DNA of 64,000 nt, taken from Bugulina stolonifera. Its lineage: Eukaryota; Bryozoa; Gymnolaemata; Cheilostomatida; Bugulidae. The DNA is taken from assembly GCA_935421135.1 (NCBI GenBank), contig OW285189.1, positions 9,817,072 to 9,881,071 of the forward strand, written 5' to 3'. The translations under genes were made by a program, and so were the position numbers. This document shows, piece after piece, positions 12,921-25,879 of this stretch (positions are counted from its first letter, which is position 1; each line of letters begins with the position of its first letter). The notes under the pieces were generated by a model. It did not search any database, was not told the origin of the DNA, and worked only from the letters and a program-made list of their open reading frames with translations.

Positions 12921-13454
12921 CATGCAACTCGCTTAATTCGGCCTCGGTTAATTCAAAAACCTGGATAGTTCAAACTGCTAACCTTGGTCCCTGCTGAGCA
13001 CTATATAAATGGCTACATATAATTCAAATTTATTATGTATAATTCAAACTCCTATAGCTTGCTTTTCTTTCATTTACTTATAATAAATGGATTATTGTTT
13101 AGCCTGATGAGCATTTGCCACTGCTTCTAATTGTAATTTAGATCCATAGCTGTTTATTTGACATAAACTGCTCTGTTTAAATCCAGGTAAATATGTTCAA
13201 GCTGTTCATATTCAACACGCTTTGAATTAGCTCGGAATGAAGCCTGTGTTGGAGTAGGAAATGAAAACCGAACCTATAAGCAGAGCATGAGCTGATAGGT
13301 GAAAAATCAGATATGGAATAGGGAATCAGAGAATTGTGGTTGACTCCGGCAGTATGTAGTGTATACAAAATTAAGTGATCACATAATTCACACTTGTGCC
13401 TAATTCAAGTCAAAAGTTGTAGTCCTTGGAATTTGAATTAAGCAAATTCCACTG
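12921..13454. mobile_element. Degenerate pogo/Tigger-like (Tc1-mariner superfamily) element
   Basis: The left end, CATGCAACTCGCTTAATTCG, and the reverse complement of the right end, CAGTGGAATTTGCTTAATTC, form imperfect inverted repeats of the type seen in pogo/Tigger elements. TA dinucleotides flank both sides (12919-12920 and 13455-13456), the target of this superfamily. Internal 'taattcaaa' motifs recur. No transposase frame is intact. Confidence 0.55.
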
Positions 13455-13477
13455 TATATAAATCTATAAAAGCAACT

Positions 13478-13850
13478 GGTTAACAGCATCCGAGATGAGA
13501 TTTTGCTGTCGTCTGCTAAAAATTACATGGAAACAAAAAATAAGAAATGACACTGTAGATCAGAAAATAATCACCAACGTAAGGAAGCATGAGAGCCTTG
13601 CTGAGACAGTGAGAAGGTGGAAATTACAAGGGTTTGGCCACATCACTAGAAGACCAGGGACACTTGCACACACAATAATGCATGGTTTAGTTGAGGGAAG
13701 GAGGGGAAGAGGACGACCCAAAAGGATGTGGACAGGCAGGCGATGTTAAAGAATGGAATGGTAGAATGCATCAGAGAGGCCAGCAACAGAGATGTGAGGA
13801 GGAGACGAGTAGCAAGGTCAAAATGCCCCTACGGCCACTGAACGGCTATG
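13478..13850 (+). pseudogene. LINE (non-LTR retrotransposon) 3' end, frameshifted ORF2 C-terminus
   Basis: The translation matches the typical C-terminal tail of LINE reverse transcriptases: a basic segment (RLLKITWKQKIRN), then the hallmark GFGHITRRPGTLAHTI and EGRRGRGRPKRMW. Downstream the match moves to other frames (DVKEWNGR, then EASNRDVRRRRVA), so at least two frameshifts are present. An ATTATA-type tail follows. It is a 5'-truncated, dead copy. It starts directly after the pogo-like element and is followed by the hAT fragment at 13906. Confidence 0.8.
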
Positions 13851-13905
13851 GGAATGACTTGATTATACTGATTATAATCATTTTATATGCACATCTATAA
13901 CTATG

Positions 13906-14691
13906 TTAAAGTAGTACAAGATTCAAAATATAGGTATTTTAGTTAGTAAGTTCATATTTTGGGCTTCAAAATGACATGCAACTTGACTTGGTTGAACATG
14001 TACAAATGGCTGTATTTGAACCCCAAAAATCGTTGAAATATAGTGATTTTGTAAAAGCTCAGGAAATTTTGCCAGGAATTTCCAACTATTCATTGATGTC
14101 ACTTGTCTGTTCAGTATGAAAGAGCATTCACATAGTTGAACAAAGAAACAAAGACAACCAATGAGAGAGTGTTAGTTATAAATAGGTCAATTGTTACCAT
14201 TGTTACTGTGGGAATAATGCTGTTTACAATTATAGTTTAGTTTATTGTACTAGTGCACATGACTAGTTGACCTATTAAAACCAATTGTAAGCAAGCCCAT
14301 GTTCATTGACAAATTTCAGCAAATCATCGGGACAAAAGTAGAATCCCCTTTACACATTAGTAGTTGAAGAATTAAGCTATGTACATGTTGCATGAATACT
14401 AAATATAGACCAGTGATTCATAGTAATTTGCATTAGAACAATCAGTGTTTGCGGCTCATAAAACTAGTAGTCAACGTGCCGCTTGATTGCACTAGTGATA
14501 ACCTGAACAAGTGACGTCACTTATTCACCTATTGTTGAATAGCTGAGCATTTTTAGCAATATATAAACTTTACAGTCTGATTACACTGAAGTAAATAAAG
14601 TAAATATAGTCAATTTGCATATCATCTTGAAGCTAAAAGTGTTACCTAACTGACTAGAAGGGTCAAATCCTCAAAAATTGAATACTTTAAT
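13906..14691 (+). mobile_element. Fragment of the outer hAT element, copy 2 (about 785 bp)
   Basis: This stretch is almost identical to 31411-32971 once a 775-bp insertion there is removed. It preserves the empty target site: here ATTTGAAC is directly followed by CCCAAAAATCG, whereas at 31514 the 775-bp element splits the same sequence and duplicates ATTTGAAC. The terminal inverted repeats of the outer element are missing, so this is an internal fragment. Confidence 0.85.
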
Positions 14692-15914
14692 GTAAATATT
14701 CTGCTTTTCAAATTAGATTTACTCAATAGTAGGCCTACTCAGTCAGTGGTGTACCAACAAACATAAGCCAGGGTAATCCTGCCACTATGTCACAGTATAG
14801 TAACAGTTCACTGATGGCACACAATTCTTTTATTAATAATCAAATAATCTCTTAATAATTTAGAAGTGTGGTTGGTGAAGATAGTGGCAGTGGGTACAGT
14901 TAGAGTAATTTTATTCACAATAACTCAATTTTCTATTTGGAGCACAACATTTTCTGGGTCAAAGTTTTTAAATTGAACGCCATACTTTAGTTGAGTGATA
15001 TAGTGAGATAAACTAGTTGTAGATTTTTTCACTTTACCTCTTATGATTTTCTATTCCAAATTTGCTTGATTGCATAATTATGGTTTTGTACCTTGGTTTA
15101 GTTTTGGGGCACGCGAGTTCAACATTTTTTCCACATTCCTGCTGAAGTGAAACACCCTTGCTCATCACATGTGTAGGTAGGGGTAAGACACGCCCTCCCA
15201 TCTGGAGTTAGCAGGACCACCTCAAAACAAGTCTAGGACTACATTAACATTACTTTTTCATTTACCCATGGTAATGTTTATCCGTAACTTTAATTTTCAA
15301 TCTTCATTTTGCCGTTTCCCACCAAGATTGAAAAACGTCACTTTTTATCTTACCAACTGTATGCCCATTTTTAGCCTTGATAACAAGTGTGTATTACCTC
15401 TTCATTTTTGTGAAAAGTTTATTGAATGCCTGGTGCTTTTCTAACTGTACGAAGAGCTCTTTGGTGTACTCTTATTTGCTGGCCTCCACCTACCCATCAA
15501 ATCTGGGTACATTAAACTTATGTTTCACCATATGGTGGCGACCGAGACCTATACATTTTTGTAACCTACTCTCTCATTTATGAAGCGCTGTGAGCTCTAT
15601 GTTTACTAGTGTATGCTTGTAATCTACAGTGTACAATGCAATTATAGGATTATTTTGTACAGAATAAGCGGTCTTGTTTTTCTTCAACCAGTACTTATCT
15701 AAACACAAGTGTATGCCTCATTTTTAAAATTAACTCATTCCTTTGGCGTAATTTGGATTAGCATAATAACTCCAGGCTAGTAACCAAGTTTTGATGTGGT
15801 CATACCTATTCTATACAATTATATCACTTTAAATTGCTGCAATTTAATTTTTGTTCATGCGTTCATATCAGGTCTGGACTTTTACTACTCTTCAGTAGAG
15901 ATACCAATACAAAT
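14692..15914. other. Intergenic and probable 5' region of the BAG gene
   Basis: No coding exon is recognised. A pyrimidine-poor but possible acceptor (ttcatatcag, ending near 15872) lies 40 bp upstream of the BAG gene start codon, so a 5'-UTR exon may lie in this interval. Confidence 0.4.
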
Positions 15915-16466
15915 ATGGAAGAAGCACCGTTACCATCACCTTGGGAGAAGAGAGTAGATGCCAGAACAGGCTGGCCTTATTATCTCAATCATGACACCAA
16001 GACAACACAATGGGAAGATCCTCGAACACAGTCAACTGCTTCTAATACAGCCACAACCACTTCAGCATCTGGCACTTCTATTCCTGTTAACAATATTGAC
16101 ACGAATAATCAGGCTAGGTCAGGCAGTTCCATACATGCTAGCCCACAGCCTTATGACCAAGGTGACAGTAAATCCACGGGATTGAACACTGCATCTGCTT
16201 CACCTGCTATGACCAGTATTACTTCAATCAGAACTGACGCAGAAAGTTATCATGCTAAAATAGAGGCATTTACTAGTGGGAAGAACTCCAAGGAATACAA
16301 ATATTTAGAGGAGATGATGGAAAGAAACTTGTGTAAGTTAGACAATATAGAAGCCAATGGTGATGAGACAATACGGCATAAAAGAAAGGAAACTGTTAAG
16401 TATATTCAGGAGTGTTTAGATCAGCTGGAACTAAAAGCCTTCGCAAATGATACACAAACTGGATGA
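15915..16466 (+). CDS. BAG3: Short BAG3-like co-chaperone: WW domain, IPV motif, BAG domain
   Basis: A 183-residue protein in one coding exon. I start at the ATG at 15915 because homology begins immediately after it; the upstream frame is not conserved. Residues 6-37 are a WW domain (W10, G19-W20, Y22-Y23, W33, P36) that closely follows the human BAG3 WW domain in order and spacing. Residues 56-58 are an IPV tripeptide, the motif through which BAG3 binds small heat-shock proteins. Residues ~105-176 are a BAG domain (KYLEEMMERNLCKLD, then a basic helix and IQECLDQLELKA), which binds the Hsp70 nucleotide-binding domain and promotes nucleotide exchange. The protein is far shorter than vertebrate BAG3 (about 575 residues): the proline-rich PxxP region and second IPV are absent, and the middle is a Ser/Thr-rich linker. 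A likely AATAAA is at 16986. The gene is convergent with the CARD-TPR gene. Confidence 0.9.
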   Translation: MEEAPLPSPWEKRVDARTGWPYYLNHDTKTTQWEDPRTQSTASNTATTTSASGTSIPVNNIDTNNQARSGSSIHASPQPYDQGDSKSTGLNTASASPAMTSITSIRTDAESYHAKIEAFTSGKNSKEYKYLEEMMERNLCKLDNIEANGDETIRHKRKETVKYIQECLDQLELKAFANDTQTG

Positions 16467-16985
16467 TAATTTATATTATCTGTAATAGGAAACATCTGTA
16501 TTTATTATGATAGACTTGGACCATTGCTGCATTCTATACTATTATTATTATAGATTACCATTCCTGGTGTAGGGACCAGATTTAGAGTAACTGAACCATT
16601 TTCAATGGTTAGAAATTTTTTTGCACTAAAAGTAATTAGTCGTATTATGTTCATATAAAACTAAATGATCTATTTACACATATTATTGTATTAATATCAG
16701 AAGGTTCTTCAAAATGTTTATTTTATGTATGAATGTTATATGAATGTAAGAAATATACATGTAGTTTCATATATGTGAGCTAACAATTTATTAATTCTAT
16801 ACATTATATAAGTAGTATACTGTGTATTTCAGACTAGGTCATATATGTAGGATCGATCTAGTAAATATAAGTAACATGTTAGCTACAACCTACAACAATG
16901 CAAGCAATAACAAAATATGCGTAGCATGCTGTGATTTCTCTTACAAATCTCTCATAACAGTATAATAATATACATGGAATATTCC

Positions 16986-16991
16986 AATAAA
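16986..16991 (+). terminator. Candidate polyadenylation signal of the BAG gene
   Basis: AATAAA about 520 bp after the BAG stop codon. Other A/T-rich variants are nearby, so the exact signal is uncertain. Confidence 0.35.
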
Positions 16992-17272
16992 CAACACAAA
17001 AGTGTTTTGGATAAAAATTATGCTAGTAATAAATATTATAAGCACAAGCAGATATATGACAGACGTAAACTAAGCACACCATCTACCACAATGCACTGAA
17101 ACCATATTTTATTCAATTTCACTCAAGAGGTCAAAATTTGCTAGTTTGTGACAAAACTGAGTATGAATCCCATAATGTACAATTACACATAAAATTATTG
17201 TTACACAAATCCTACTACATGTAGGTAAACTACCTGTATTTTTACGCTACCAAACATATACCAATAGAACTT

Positions 17273-17278
17273 TTTATT
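17273..17278 (-). terminator. Candidate polyadenylation signal of the CARD-TPR gene
   Basis: AATAAA on the minus strand, 156 bp after the stop codon at 17434. If both this signal and that at 16986 are used, the two convergent genes end about 0.3 kb apart. Confidence 0.4.
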
Positions 17279-17433
17279 ATTTTAATGGTGCCACCACTGT
17301 GGCTGTGCACATATCTACTTACATCAACTGCATTTACTAGACAAAGACTGTAGTTGTCACCCCATTATTATCTAGGCCCACAGTAGCGAACTACTCCTCA
17401 TCACCTGTAGGTGGATCCATGGTGATGATGTAA

Positions 17434-20400
17434 TCAAACAGCTTCAATTGACTGTTTTTGCTGTTCAATGTGATGTCTTACCTTCTTCACATTTGATCTC
17501 CACAATTCAAACTTCTCCAAAAAGCTGTCATAACCTTCTGGTCTTGAATGCAAATGCACCCAAGTGATCTACAAAAGAAAAAGTTTCTTTCATTTTAATA
17601 ATAAACAGCAATACGAAATAAATCGACTCCTTATAATGAAATGAATGCGAAATACAGGGCATAATAGGTGACAAGCTTATGGAAGGCCTATGTATGGGCA
17701 GCACCAACATTCCGCCTGCACTACACAGGTAAACTGGTCAATGTTATGGTTGCTATACAGAGAGTATTGCTTGAAGGCCATTTCTGAAGATAAAGAAACC
17801 CCTAAGCAAAAGAAACGGAGATACCAATGGAAAAAATTCTTCACAGTAGTAAACTGTATATTGACATGGCTCTCGCATTTCACCTTTCTCTGGTTGTCTT
17901 CACTGATCCACTTCCAGCCCATGTGTTTAGATCTGTGCTCCTTTACAATCTCTTTAGATTCAGTACCCTGGCAGCACGAGATCAATGCCTCATATGCTTC
18001 ATTATACCAGTCTATGTAATAAGCTGCTGTATCTACAATGGATACAACAAGTATAATACACTTATATAGCATGTCCATATGTACACCCATTTTGTATGAA
18101 TGTACAGTTCAGTTGTGTTTCAATTTGTGGAATACAGCATGTGATGTACCCGCTCTATTTCAATATAATTTCCAACATATTTCGACTAATCAAATCAACA
18201 AGCAAAACAGACATTTACCAAAGTTGTCTATAACTGCTTTTAGCAGAGCCTTGGCCTGGTCTACATCTCCTCTATCCTTAGCTAGAATAGCCAACTTTGT
18301 TTTTATTCTTTGAATATTACCATGCTTAACTCCACCAGTGCATTCACTCATTTTATCTATGGCCACGGAGTAACTGTCTACTGCTTCTTGTATTCTGAAA
18401 TCACAAACTAGATTATATTGCAGGTAGATTGTCAAGGTTGAAAAAATATACTATTACTTTTGGCTTATACCCAAGAACAATTAGCCTCACCCAAAGGAGA
18501 AATTTAGTACCACTAGTCTAATAGTATACGTTGCAGATGCACTCTCAACTAAATCAAACTGTAGCTCTACAGGTGATTTGAATCATGGAATGCATTCTAT
18601 AGAGCTGCTAGGATGTTATGGGGTCAAACTATTTTGTACACATGCACATCATGAGAGTTTATTGCTATACAGTATACATCTATCTGATCAATGGGATTTC
18701 TATTTGTATATTCTGACATCATAACCACAACTATAATTTACTATGAGCCACTGACCTCAAGTAACATAAATGACCCTGGTCAGTGGTCATTACTCTTGCT
18801 AACCCTTTATGTTGAACATAAATATATATTATACAACCTCTTATTAGGTTTACCTCAAGTTACTGATCCCATGAATCAGTTTCCTGATCAACTACACCTG
18901 GGATACCACACTATTATCCACCTCTAATGAACAGATGTCATAATTCTGCTCTCATCCATAAAACCTCGCAGTGCATGTATGTAAGCTAGTAAGTAAGCTA
19001 AGAGCTGTTGTGTGATCATGCCTTCATATTCCCAGAAAACATGCTCAACTGGGCATTTCACAGTAAACACAGTGCTGCACAGATGGCATTGGTGAAGCTC
19101 TTTTCAACAAACTCGTAGTAAAGCACTGAAGGAAATTGTACACATGACTAGAACATGTTGTGTGCAATGTTTAGGTTACAAAAAAGAGATGATTGCTGGT
19201 AATTAGATTTACCTGTTGGACATAATATGAACTTCAGCCAGTAGCACATGAGCTACAGCCATCTTATGTCGGTTTAGATCAGAGTGTAACTCTGTAATAT
19301 CAATGAGCTGCTTTGTGATTGACTCTGCCCACACAACTAGTTCCTGTCTTTCCACTTCACTTGCTGACAATTTGGCTCTGCACAGTATACTGGATACTAG
19401 AAATATATTATTATATTTGGTACACAGTCATACAACTAACTCTCAATGACAGTAACATTATTTAGAAATTAAGAAATAAACATCCAATGTATTACACGAT
19501 TTTCTTCCTTTTGATACACTAACATGTTCCAAGCCGCAACACTAGACAAATATTAGCTCACAAACTGCAAGGTTCTTAATTTTTAGCAAATTGTTCAGCA
19601 ACTTGCTAGGAAATAAATCGGAGAGTAATACATGAAAGTTTAGAGTTTTAGATACCAACCGAAGACTGGTAAATGTGGAGTTGTAAGAATATCATGTAGT
19701 GGATAGAGATCAATGGCGATATCATTAGCTTTCTCTGCGGAATCGAAGAACTGCAGGCGGTCATACTGCTTAGCAGCTAGTAGTGCTGAAGCATGTCCTG
19801 AAATATAAAAAGAGTCAGGATTGAGTGTTAATACATGATACTGAGCTACAAGTTTCAAGAGAGAACAACCACAGTGTACAATATAATATCTTGTACCAGT
19901 GAAATTGTGTAACACAACTACTGTATATGTTTTTCGCACGAAAATGAGGATTTTGCCTGAGATAGATGTGTCCTGAAAAATTTTTTTGTGAGTTGGCCTG
20001 TGCCTGAAATCTAGGTCACAAAGACACCTACATTATAGTATATAACACGCTTTATACTTATTGTTGTAAAAGGCCAACTATTTGTATTATACACTCTAAC
20101 AAATGGCCAAACAAGGTTTATCATCTTTGAGGCTAAGATAGATTAGAAAGGAAGTTAGAAATGAAGTAGGTACCTGCATAGGCTTGGGCCACCTGTGCGC
20201 TATTGTATCTGTACAATCTCTTTGCTATGTTCAGTGCGGCTAGAGATGCCTCCACGCCAAACCCATCTGATCTATGCTGGTTTGAGAAGCTAACAAAGTT
20301 CTGCAGTGCCATCAGGTATATGGGGTGGTAAATTCCAAACATAGCCCTGAAGTACATTGTATATTATACGAAATACTATGCTTACAGAGCTGCAAACCAC

Positions 20401-23400
20401 ACCAAACATCACACATGGATACAATAAGCCAATATAAACCATTATATAGAGTTACAACTCCAAAGCACTTCCGACAGTCTTCCAGGTTTATGGACATAGT
20501 AAAAAACACCAAAATATTCGATTGGTCAATCCACAGTAAAGACTAATGATTCCAAGTTGGGGACTGACTATGTTGTCTCCTATTATCTCACCAACTATGG
20601 GATTGTTTGTTAGTAAACATACATGACTTTCAGCGAAATAATAACTAGCAAGGCCACCTCTGCATAACATATTAGAAAAGTTGTTAATGCAATCGTACTA
20701 CTGTAATGGTAACATTTTAACAATTACTTGATTAAATACAAACTACAGATAGAAACTTCATAATAAATTCATTGCGTTTACTTATTAGTCCAATCACTGA
20801 TAGAACATTTCCTCAGTAGTGTGACATAATTGCTTTTAATAAATTGTAAAAATTAGACTTTGTTATTGTATCAAAATACACTGATTATTGATCTGGGATA
20901 GATGAACTGTCTGTGACATCCTTAGCAGACATCTTAGACTACAAACATCTTATACGAGATAAACTGCAGACATCTTATATGAGGTAGTCTGCAGACATCT
21001 TATATAAGGTAGACTGTAGATATATTATACAAGGTAGACTGCCAAGGTCAGCCTCATTCTCATTGTATATATAATCTGCACTCTGTTCAGCGCACACATT
21101 TAGTAATTATTAATTCTAAGCAGAACTTTCAGGAAAACCTTACAAGAATAGCAACAAACAGCCTGGTTCTTTAATTTGTACTCACACCGGATTAATCAAA
21201 CTTCAATGTACTTTAAATAATTGCGCTAATTGCCTTTAATGATACTGAGACACTGTGAAGTGGAATTACTGTATCATGAAGGTAAATATAATATTGATTA
21301 TAAATTAAAAACCAAGACATCCCCTGTTGAGTGACATTAAACTAAACAGCATGTGGTATTGATCCAGTCAGCGCTGCCATAGGTGGGCCAGCTATCTGTT
21401 ACTATTTTCATGCACCAAGTTAAATCAGTCAAAATATTGTGTAGCTCATCACACAACGATTCATCACATCTTATCAAAGTTTGATGAATGATATCGGCCT
21501 ACAGTTTGTGATTGTGATTACATGAAAAATTCTTTGAAGAATCACTGAATACAATATGCCGGCATGGTGTAGTTGGAGTTGTCTCGCTTTCATTCAGGTC
21601 ACAGTATGTATACTCAACAAGGTGATTCAGATTTAGGGACACAACCAAAAGCCAATAGCCAAGAAGATGAAAACTTGCTATTAAAATGTATACACCTGTA
21701 AATTGATACAATGTACATGAGCTAAGGTGCTGACAACTCCTAATCGATGAAATGTTAATGGTAGAAGATATTTTTACAAGAGTTATTGCTAAAATATACA
21801 TGTGAGAGTAACTCCCACTATTTAGAGCTAATAAGTTTTGTGTGACTATTCACTGTAACAATTGTACTGACCTTGCCTGCTGCACAGCCTCAACAGCAAG
21901 GTCTTCAGCTCTCATCAGTTTCCACTGGTTAGAGTACGCCACAGAGGCTGTGCACAATACCTTCACCACTGTAGCTTTGTTCTCTAAGTCCACTTCCTGT
22001 TAAATTAAATGTAATCATTATCAGTAGAATGGCGGCATTGCAGTTGGGTAACTCAAGGGGTTGCCCAAGGCATATTACTCCAGCTTAGGTCTATTATATA
22101 ATATACTTGCACTTGTGTACCATAACAGAAACTTAATGGATATTCTAATTAAACACATCTTGTGAATATTCCAACATTGGGTAGACACGGTTAAATCAAG
22201 TAGAACCCATAGAAAAGCAATCTGAAGAAGAATGTCTGTATAATGATCATTTATATTACACCAGATCCAATCAATGGCTCTACACTACACTGTTTAGCCT
22301 CCAGTCAAGAACTGCTATTTCTATACATAATACATGTGCGTCACTAATCTTTTAGGGCAATTTCACAAGACTCTGATGTAATGGAGAGAGTTACTACTTT
22401 ACCTGCATGGCTTTCTGGACCCATGTATACGCACTCCCAAAGTTTCCTAGCTCCATAGTCATAATACTAGTTTGTCTAAAGAATTCACTGCTGTCTAGAC
22501 TCTCCTGGCCAAACGAAGACATGGCTCTACTGATCTTTTCTCTAAGGGCGGAAGCAAGAGCATGAAATCTGTCGGCCATAGTGGCCTCCCCTGCGCGATT
22601 GCTGAGTGCCATACAATTCACGTAGAAGTTGAACAGTAAAACCCACATCTCAGGGCGATTACTCAAAAATGACTCAATTGAGGAAACTGTTTGATGAGCT
22701 AAAGCAAAGTTACCTAGCTCCATGAGGAAACTTGTCATGTTAAACCCGATGTTAACTAGTTGCTGACATGTTTTGTTGTCTGTGACAGCAGCTAGCCACT
22801 GTGTCACTTCGTCGTAAGAGTAGACAATTTCTAATGCTACTTCCATGTCATACTCTTTCAGCAAATGTTCGAAATATTTGAAGTATAGATGGTGGCTGTT
22901 GACATCTTGGATAATGTCAAGGACCGCAGAGCATGTACAGAACACCATGTCCTCTCCCGATTCTTGGTGTTTCCACAGGAAGTAAGCAATCTCTAACTGC
23001 CTCATTCTGTCGGCTGCGTCTCGTTCTTGATCTCCAAACATTAGTTCGACCTGATTGGATGATCGCTCTAGTAGTTCAATGTCTTTCAATGGAATCTCCA
23101 AGACGCTACTAAAGCCTTCGGGATCCTCATCCCAGTACTGGATCTTGTGGGGGATCTTAGTATCTAAACATTTATCAGTTACAGTTAGGTCTATACTCTC
23201 TTTATAGAAGACTAGCACATTGTATGCAACCCCGCACAATCCAAAAAACATTATTAAACTGGTCTAGGTATTCCTATTTCTAGCACAAAATTTATATTAC
23301 ACTGATTTTAGAATTAAATCTCCAACACCGAAAGTTAGCACAGATTCAGTTACTTATGTCTTACTTGTGAATTATCGACTTTTCAGGCATTTATTGGCTG

Positions 23401-24106
23401 TATCCATGCATATTATGATAAAGTAATAATTTACAAGGTAAGTTTTAAGATAAAGTAACTCACCTGATAGCTGCTGCATTGACCATTTCTCAGGCATCTC
23501 TGAGTCTTTAGCAGAACTATCCTGTGATCCTACCTGTTTAGTAAGACGACTACTGACTGGAGATGGTGGATTCTTGATGTTAGTTGTCGACAGAACTTCT
23601 GAAGTTAGAATGTTTGTAGTAGGTTTTTTGCCAGTAGTCGCTATAGTTGGTGGCCTACTAGCATTGTTAGGAATATCTGGTAGGGGTTTATACTTTGGAA
23701 ATACGTCTTTACGATCGTTGGTGTATCTCTTTGACTTGACTCTGACAGGATGTGACATCTGCTCTATTATAGTATTGTCGAGAAAGTTTACTAGTATTTG
23801 ATACTTCAGTTTCACCTGCGAATCGTCGACAGATGGATTGAGTAATGCAGCTCTAAAATGTAGGTACCAGTTGGAAGAACGACCTTTAGTAGGTAAAATG
23901 TCAAGCAAACGCTTGGATTTTTCCGATGTGGTGCGACCTTTAGCTATATTATCTAGATCGTTGTCATCAAGCACGGAATTAGACTGAAGATAATGAAGTA
24001 TGTGATCGACCTTTAGCTCCTGTATAACTGCCACACGGTTAACCTTTAATCTCTGAAACTGCTGGTGTTCTAACGGAGACATTGACGATCTTGGTATAGC
24101 CATCAT
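17434..24106 (-). CDS. CARD-TPR fusion protein, APPBP2-like
   Basis: Nine coding exons joined by hand: 24106-23464, 23211-22403, 21996-21872, 20346-20174, 19797-19660, 19396-19213, 18394-18219, 18032-17884, 17568-17434. All have GT/AG ends and matching phases, giving 843 residues. Residues ~20-95 form a CARD: helices with hydrophobic spacing, VLDDNDLDNI, then LLDILPTKG and FRAALL. A Pro/Ser/Thr/Lys-rich linker (~115-214) follows. From residue 215 the protein aligns along its length with APPBP2: HHLYFKYFEHLL, FGIYHPIYLMALQNF, HDILTTPHLP and RIQEAVDSYSVAI match successive TPR helices. APPBP2 is a cullin-2 substrate receptor that also binds the APP tail. IPHKIQYW after the junction resembles the cullin-2 box. 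The CARD exon ends in a consensus donor (CAG|gtgag) and joins the TPR exon in phase 1. The acceptor there is weak; a separate TPR gene starting at the ATG at 23251 is the main alternative. The last donor-like AAG|gtaaga is read through to TGA. Confidence 0.8.
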
Positions 24107-25879
24107 TCTAGAAAATTTTCAAATGAAATACTAGTAGAAATATAGAACTTTAGCCCTACATATTTCTATAAAATAAACCCAATAAAACGATTGAACAATT
24201 AAGTAATAATACAAACTCTCCACTTTAAATTGCTTATAAAATAGCAACAAATTATTGATTTTAGTTATTAGCATAACAATCATGTAAAGGTTAACGTTAT
24301 AAGCAAAGTGCATAGCCTGAATTAAAGCACTTCACTGCATAGTGATGATCAATTAATTTAGAGTTATATAGGCCTCATGAGATATGTGCTAGGCTACATA
24401 GCCATTTCCGTACATGAGTTGAATGCTAGTAACCATTCCACTGACAAACACAGGCAGCCTATCACTTCAATTGAAATTTTCTATAAAATCCTAACAAATA
24501 TTGTCATTTATAGTGTACATCAGTCATAGTATGTTGTATTTGCATTATTAGGGAGTGTAATTATACCCAAAATTTAACGTTTCTTTTACCCTTTTAACAG
24601 ACATGTACATTAGTATCCAGTAGTATTGAAGATTTTATATCTCCCGCATATGAATATTTACAGTAATAGCTACACTGATACAGACATGTTTTATAGTGCA
24701 TATTATATTCAACAAATGCAGACTATATAGACCAGTGTTATTAATATTTCAATTATTTCAATAGTAAGACAACTCCTAACCCATGAATAATTTGTACTAT
24801 ACACATCTTTTAATATTTTATATCTTGATATTTCGGTACCATCCCTGCAATCACCCTCATATCATATTATTTTCCATCAACAATGATAACAGGACTGTTA
24901 TTGAATTATCAGGAAAATAAAAGATCAAAAGGTCTGTCTAGTACTACTTTATGTCGTCAAACTTTTATATCTTCAAATGGATAGTTTGAAGACAACCTTC
25001 AAATTATACTTTATAGCCTAATAGGGAGAGGTAGATGTATATGACCAGTCATAACTAAGCACGTGTGCAATGTATGCAGTGATTGTGATTACCTTGCCTG
25101 CATGGCTGATACCAACTACATGTACAATGTAGTTCAAATCAGTTAAATCCCTGTTTGGAGTTGTCATCCATTGTGTATGGGCTGACAATTCCGATTTGAA
25201 CTGATTATTGATGGAAATACATGTAGCTCAATCACATTATAAACATTGTAAGGCATTATTTAGTTTAACAAATTTCCATTTTTTATAAATAGCAACTAGA
25301 AAACTGCAAATTTATATGCCCATATACCTTCAGCATGCCTTAACTTTCTAACAACGTCATCTATTTCCCTATACTAACATCAGTTATGACACAGGTAAGT
25401 AATTTCCAATATTATGAGAGACAAAGCAGGTTCATGGACTTGAAACAAACACCTTTCTGTGAGTGGTAGATAACATGACATATGTGGTTAACCAAACATG
25501 ATGCTGTTGCATATGTTATCAACCGAAATTAGTCATGTCCTTCAATATCATGATAGCGTAGTCCGTTATTACAAAACTGGTTGAAGTTATATCCTCAACA
25601 AATTACATAAATACATGTAATGCTACTTAGGCAAGGAAGGCAATTCCAAAACTGCAACCATAGCAATAGCCTAATGTGATAAACGCAAGCATATAGTTAA
25701 CCATGTACATGTAGAGCAAGTGAAGCCTGCTTGGTAGTAAATGTACAAGAGCAGCTCATTCTCTTCTGCTAGATACCTCATAGTAGTAAGCATCTACTAA
25801 CTAGCGCTAGTTAGCTGTGTAATAGTTGAGAGATTTATATACATGTAAATATAACAGTTTGGTTTAGATGCAAAAACCT
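24107..25879. other. Intergenic, upstream of the CARD-TPR gene
   Basis: No coding exon was seen. On the minus strand a ttttctag acceptor lies immediately before the CARD-TPR start codon, so a 5'-UTR exon may lie in this interval. Several TACATGTA-type palindromes are present. Confidence 0.4.

Noticed and set aside
17690..18069. Plus-strand ORFs of 80-109 residues
   Set aside because: They are antisense shadows of exon 8 and the adjacent intron of the CARD-TPR gene.
22394..23251. Independent APPBP2-like gene starting at the ATG at 23251
   Set aside because: It remains the alternative model, since residues before the junction (YNVLVFY) weakly recall the human N-terminus. The in-phase canonical donor from the CARD exon and the lack of another acceptor for it favour the fusion.
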